Source of the DNA: Alphaproteobacteria bacterium
GTDB lineage: Bacteria > Pseudomonadota > Alphaproteobacteria > Bin95
NCBI GenBank assembly: GCA_020638555.1
Contig: JACKII010000002.1
Span: forward strand, 558,001 to 622,000
Reading direction: 5' to 3'
DNA length: 64,000 nt
In this document: positions 61,493 through 64,000 of the stretch, one piece after another
How the letters are laid out: each line of letters opens with the position of its first letter
How positions within the stretch are numbered: the first letter of the stretch is position 1
Program-made: the position numbers and the translations under genes
Notes under the pieces: model-generated
The model's input: only the letters and a program-made list of their open reading frames with translations
What the model was told of the DNA's origin: nothing
Database searches by the model: none

Positions 61493-62674
61493 TCAGATCA
61501 CGCCGTCGCGCCTCAGTGCGGCGATGGCGTCGGGCGTGAGACCCAGCAGGCCGCCATAGATCCTGTTGTTGGCGGAACCGAACGCCGGCCCCAGGCTTTT
61601 CAGCGCGCCCGGCGTGCGGCTCAGCTTCGGCATGACGCCGGGCACGGTCACCGGCCCCAGGTCCGGCTCGTCGAGGGTCAGCAGGTTGTCGCGGGCGGCG
61701 AATTGCGGGTCGTTGAAAATGTCCTCGACCGAGTTGATCGCACCGGCCGGCACCTCCGAGCGGACGCAGACCTCCAGCACCTGTTCGCGGCTCATGCTGG
61801 CGGTCCAGGCGCCCACCAGCGCATCGACCCGGTCCCGCCCCGCCAGCCGGTCGGCCACCTTGCCGTAGAGCGGCAGCAGGTCCAGCCGGTCCATGGCGTG
61901 GCACAGGCGCTCGAACATCTTGTCGCTGGTGCAGGCGACCGCGATCCACCTGCCGTCGCCGCATTCGAAATGGCCGTGCGGGCAGGCGTTGAGCGTGCCG
62001 ATGCCCTCGCGCCCGCGCACCTTGCCGGTGGCGGCATAGGCCGGCACCAACTCGTCCAGCACCCGGTAGACGCTTTCGTAGAGCGCCATGTCGATTTCCT
62101 GACCCGGGCCGCCGGCCTCGACCTCGCGCAAGGCCATCAGCACGGCGATGGCGCCGTACATGCCGGTCATGTAGTCGCCGAGCGAGGTGGAGCCGGGCGT
62201 CACCGGCGGGCCGCCCGGCATGCCGGCCAGGTGCGTCAGGCCGCCGACCCCGTGGGCGATGCGGGCGAATCCCGGCCGGTCGCGATAGGGGCCGGTCTGG
62301 CCATAGCCGGACACCCGCATCAGGATCAGCCGCGGATTGACCTCCGAGAGCACGTCATAGCCGAGCCCCCATTTCTCCAGCGTTCCCGGCCGGAAATTCT
62401 CGCAGACCACGTCGGCGAGCCCGACCAGGCGCAGGAACAACTCCTTGCCCTGGCGTGAGCGCAGGTCGAGGGTGATCGACTGCTTGTTGCGGGCTTCCGT
62501 CAGCCAGGCCAGGGACGAATCGGCTCGCTTGCTGGGCGTTCCGTACCGCCGCCACGGGTCGCCGCCATTGGGATGTTCGACCTTGATGACCTCTGCGCCG
62601 AACTCTCCCAGAATGGTGGCGCAGTGTGGCGCGGCGATGAAGGTGGCGATGTCCAGAACGCGGACCCCGTCCAT
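61493..62674 (-). CDS. CaiB/BaiF family CoA-transferase
   Basis: A class III CoA-transferase (~393 aa from ATG 62674, MDGVRVLDIATFIAAPHCAT). Motifs: GAEVIKVEHPNGGDPWR, NKQSITLDLRSRQGKELF, VCENFRPGTLEKWGLGYD and the catalytic-Asp region STSLGDYMTGMYGAI, as in formyl-CoA and related transferases. The start is uncertain: related proteins often carry ~10 residues before this Met, and TTG 62707 after GAAAGAGAG would give LPLPRKPGAGAMDGVR; ATG at 62788 or 62806 also exists. The substrate pair is unknown. It is distinct from the racemase at 29899, since it lacks the GHDIN His. Confidence 0.9.
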   Translation of the reverse strand: MDGVRVLDIATFIAAPHCATILGEFGAEVIKVEHPNGGDPWRRYGTPSKRADSSLAWLTEARNKQSITLDLRSRQGKELFLRLVGLADVVCENFRPGTLEKWGLGYDVLSEVNPRLILMRVSGYGQTGPYRDRPGFARIAHGVGGLTHLAGMPGGPPVTPGSTSLGDYMTGMYGAIAVLMALREVEAGGPGQEIDMALYESVYRVLDELVPAYAATGKVRGREGIGTLNACPHGHFECGDGRWIAVACTSDKMFERLCHAMDRLDLLPLYGKVADRLAGRDRVDALVGAWTASMSREQVLEVCVRSEVPAGAINSVEDIFNDPQFAARDNLLTLDEPDLGPVTVPGVMPKLSRTPGALKSLGPAFGSANNRIYGGLLGLTPDAIAALRRDGVI

Positions 62675-62838
62675 GGCTCCGGCGCCGGGTTTGCGAGGCA
62701 AGGGCAATGCGTGCAACTCTCTTTCGAAAGATTGATGAAAAATTCCGTCGCGCGGGCGTGACAGTATCGGTTCGACACGATAAGCCATTCCCCGGTCTCG
62801 CGTCACTGCGTTCCGGGCGCTTGGGTGGAGGAAATCGC

Positions 62839-64000
62839 TTGCCAGTGCTGAAGATACGCCATTGCTTTCTGCCCGCCCTCCTGGCGGCGGCGGTAATCGC
62901 GTCCGGGCCGACGGCGTCCATCGCGGCCGAACCCGCGCTGCCCTTCGGCGTCGACTCCAAGCGGTTGGTGGGCGACGAGAATCTGCCCTTCCTGCTGGAG
63001 GCGGACACGGTCCGCTACGACCAGAAGGCCGATACCATCGTCGCCGAAGGCGATGTTCAGATCACGCGGCAGGGGCGGGTGCTGACCGCCGATCACGTGG
63101 AGTTCCGCCGCGCCGAAAAGATCGTCGCCGCCAAGGGCAATGTCACGCTGGTCGAGACCACGGGCGAGGTGCTGTTCGCCGACGAGGTGGAACTGACCGA
63201 GGATCTGGACCAGGGCTTTGCCGTCGCACCGCGCATCCTGCTGCCGGACGGCTCGCGGCTGGCGGCGAACGCGGCCACCCGCCAAAGCCGGGACCGTTTC
63301 GAGATCAAGCGCGGCGTCTACAGCCCCTGCCTGATCGATCCGATCTGCCCCGACCGTCCGCCGTTGTGGCAGGTCCGGGCCGAGACCATGACCCATTCCG
63401 AGACCCGGCGCGAACTGGAATTCTACGACGCCTCGCTCGACGTGTTCGGCGTGCCGGTCGCCTGGTTCCCCTATTTCTCGCAGCCGGACCCGCGGGTGAA
63501 GCGCAAGACCGGCTTTCTGGTGCCGACCTTCGGCAGCGACAGCGATCTGGGGTTTGTCGCCCGGGTGCCGTTCTTCTGGAACATCGCGCCGAACCAGGAT
63601 GTGACCCTGACGCCGATCGTCACCTCCGAGCAGTATCCCGTCGGCCTTGTCGACTTCCGGCACCTGTTCCCCTGGGGCGAGACCGAGGTCGAAGGCAGTT
63701 TCGGCATGGTGGAGCGTACCGAAAACGGTCAGTCCCGCGGCACCAACGCCCGCGGCCATATCAAATGGACCGGCAACGCCAATATCGACGACAACTGGCG
63801 CTCCCGCTTCCAGCTTTACCGGTCCAGCGACGACACCTATCTGCGTCTGTTCAAGATCGATTCCGCCGGCGTCTTGCGCAGTTTCGGCACGGTGGAAGGC
63901 TTCTATCCCAATGCCTATATCAACGGCACCGTGTTCAGCGTGCAGGAACAGCGCTTCAATTTCAGCGAGAACGATACGCCGGACGCATTTCCGTACATCA
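62839..64000 (+). CDS. lptD: LPS-assembly protein LptD (3' truncated by window)
   Basis: The frame is open to the window end. The likely start is TTG 62839 with GGAGGAAA at good spacing (LPVLKIRHCFLPALLAAAVI then IASGPTASIAAEPALP, a signal peptide); GTG 62845 is an alternative. Then comes the LptA/OstA-like jellyroll (LLEADTVRYDQKADTIVAEG, LTADHVEFRRAEKIVAAKGN) and the start of the outer-membrane barrel (RGVYSPCLIDPICPDRPPLW, then VFGVPVAWFPYFSQPDPRVKRKTGFLVPTFG). It receives LPS from LptA and inserts it into the outer membrane with LptE. The 387 codons seen are about half of the protein. Confidence 0.93.
   Translation, partial: MPVLKIRHCFLPALLAAAVIASGPTASIAAEPALPFGVDSKRLVGDENLPFLLEADTVRYDQKADTIVAEGDVQITRQGRVLTADHVEFRRAEKIVAAKGNVTLVETTGEVLFADEVELTEDLDQGFAVAPRILLPDGSRLAANAATRQSRDRFEIKRGVYSPCLIDPICPDRPPLWQVRAETMTHSETRRELEFYDASLDVFGVPVAWFPYFSQPDPRVKRKTGFLVPTFGSDSDLGFVARVPFFWNIAPNQDVTLTPIVTSEQYPVGLVDFRHLFPWGETEVEGSFGMVERTENGQSRGTNARGHIKWTGNANIDDNWRSRFQLYRSSDDTYLRLFKIDSAGVLRSFGTVEGFYPNAYINGTVFSVQEQRFNFSENDTPDAFPYI

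Overview
The window is 64 kb of very GC-rich, densely packed DNA. It looks chromosomal and alphaproteobacterial, probably Rhodospirillales-like. The main evidence is the conserved block rpmH-rnpA-yidD-yidC-engB next to argB, the start of lptD, the many acyl-CoA and SDR enzymes, and the uniform GC-rich codon use. No tRNA, rRNA, CRISPR array, transposase or integrase was found.

Positions 1-26,900 hold the distal part of an extracellular contractile injection system (eCIS; Afp/PVC-like headless phage tail). All genes are on the + strand and most overlap as ATGA. The order is: DUF4255 cap protein (cut by the window edge), AAA+ ATPase, a 90-aa unknown, a 2,650-aa DUF4157 protein, a DUF4157/OmpA protein with an apparent frameshift, CIS-tube/Afp7-like protein, gp53/LysM-like protein, gp27-like hub, gp5/gpV-like spike, PAAR-like tip, gp25-like wedge, two large baseplate proteins, a tail-protein-I-like protein and a DUF6519 beta-helix protein. 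Sheath, tube and tape measure are not in the window and presumably lie upstream.

Positions 27,000-50,000 are mostly catabolic and accessory genes: a four-domain rhodanese protein, three SDR enzymes, an alpha-methylacyl-CoA racemase, a TPP enzyme, an LLM-class oxidoreductase, a divergent katG/oxyR pair, a secreted subtilase-like protein with an unusual active site, a hydantoin-racemase-fold protein without catalytic cysteines, a NodB-like deacetylase, a GNAT protein, a NIPSNAP-like protein, two acyl-CoA dehydrogenases and a carboxyltransferase.

Positions 50,000-58,500 hold a PEP-CTERM-type exported protein with tandem terminators, argB, a cytochrome P450, and the engB-yidC-yidD-rnpA-rpmH block. 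Positions 57,589-61,110 hold a homocysteine S-methyltransferase family gene divergent from a tetR gene, a 349-aa unknown, and a UGSC-family selenoprotein. The selenoprotein reading frame runs through an in-frame TGA at 60868-60870, with a bacterial-type SECIS hairpin starting 11 nt after the TGA. A CaiB-type CoA-transferase and the 5' part of lptD close the window.

Intergenic regions carry at least three families of palindromic, REP-like repeats. The strongest leads are the selenoprotein and its neighbours, the giant DUF4157 protein inside the eCIS locus, and three enzymes or domains that have lost their usual catalytic residues.
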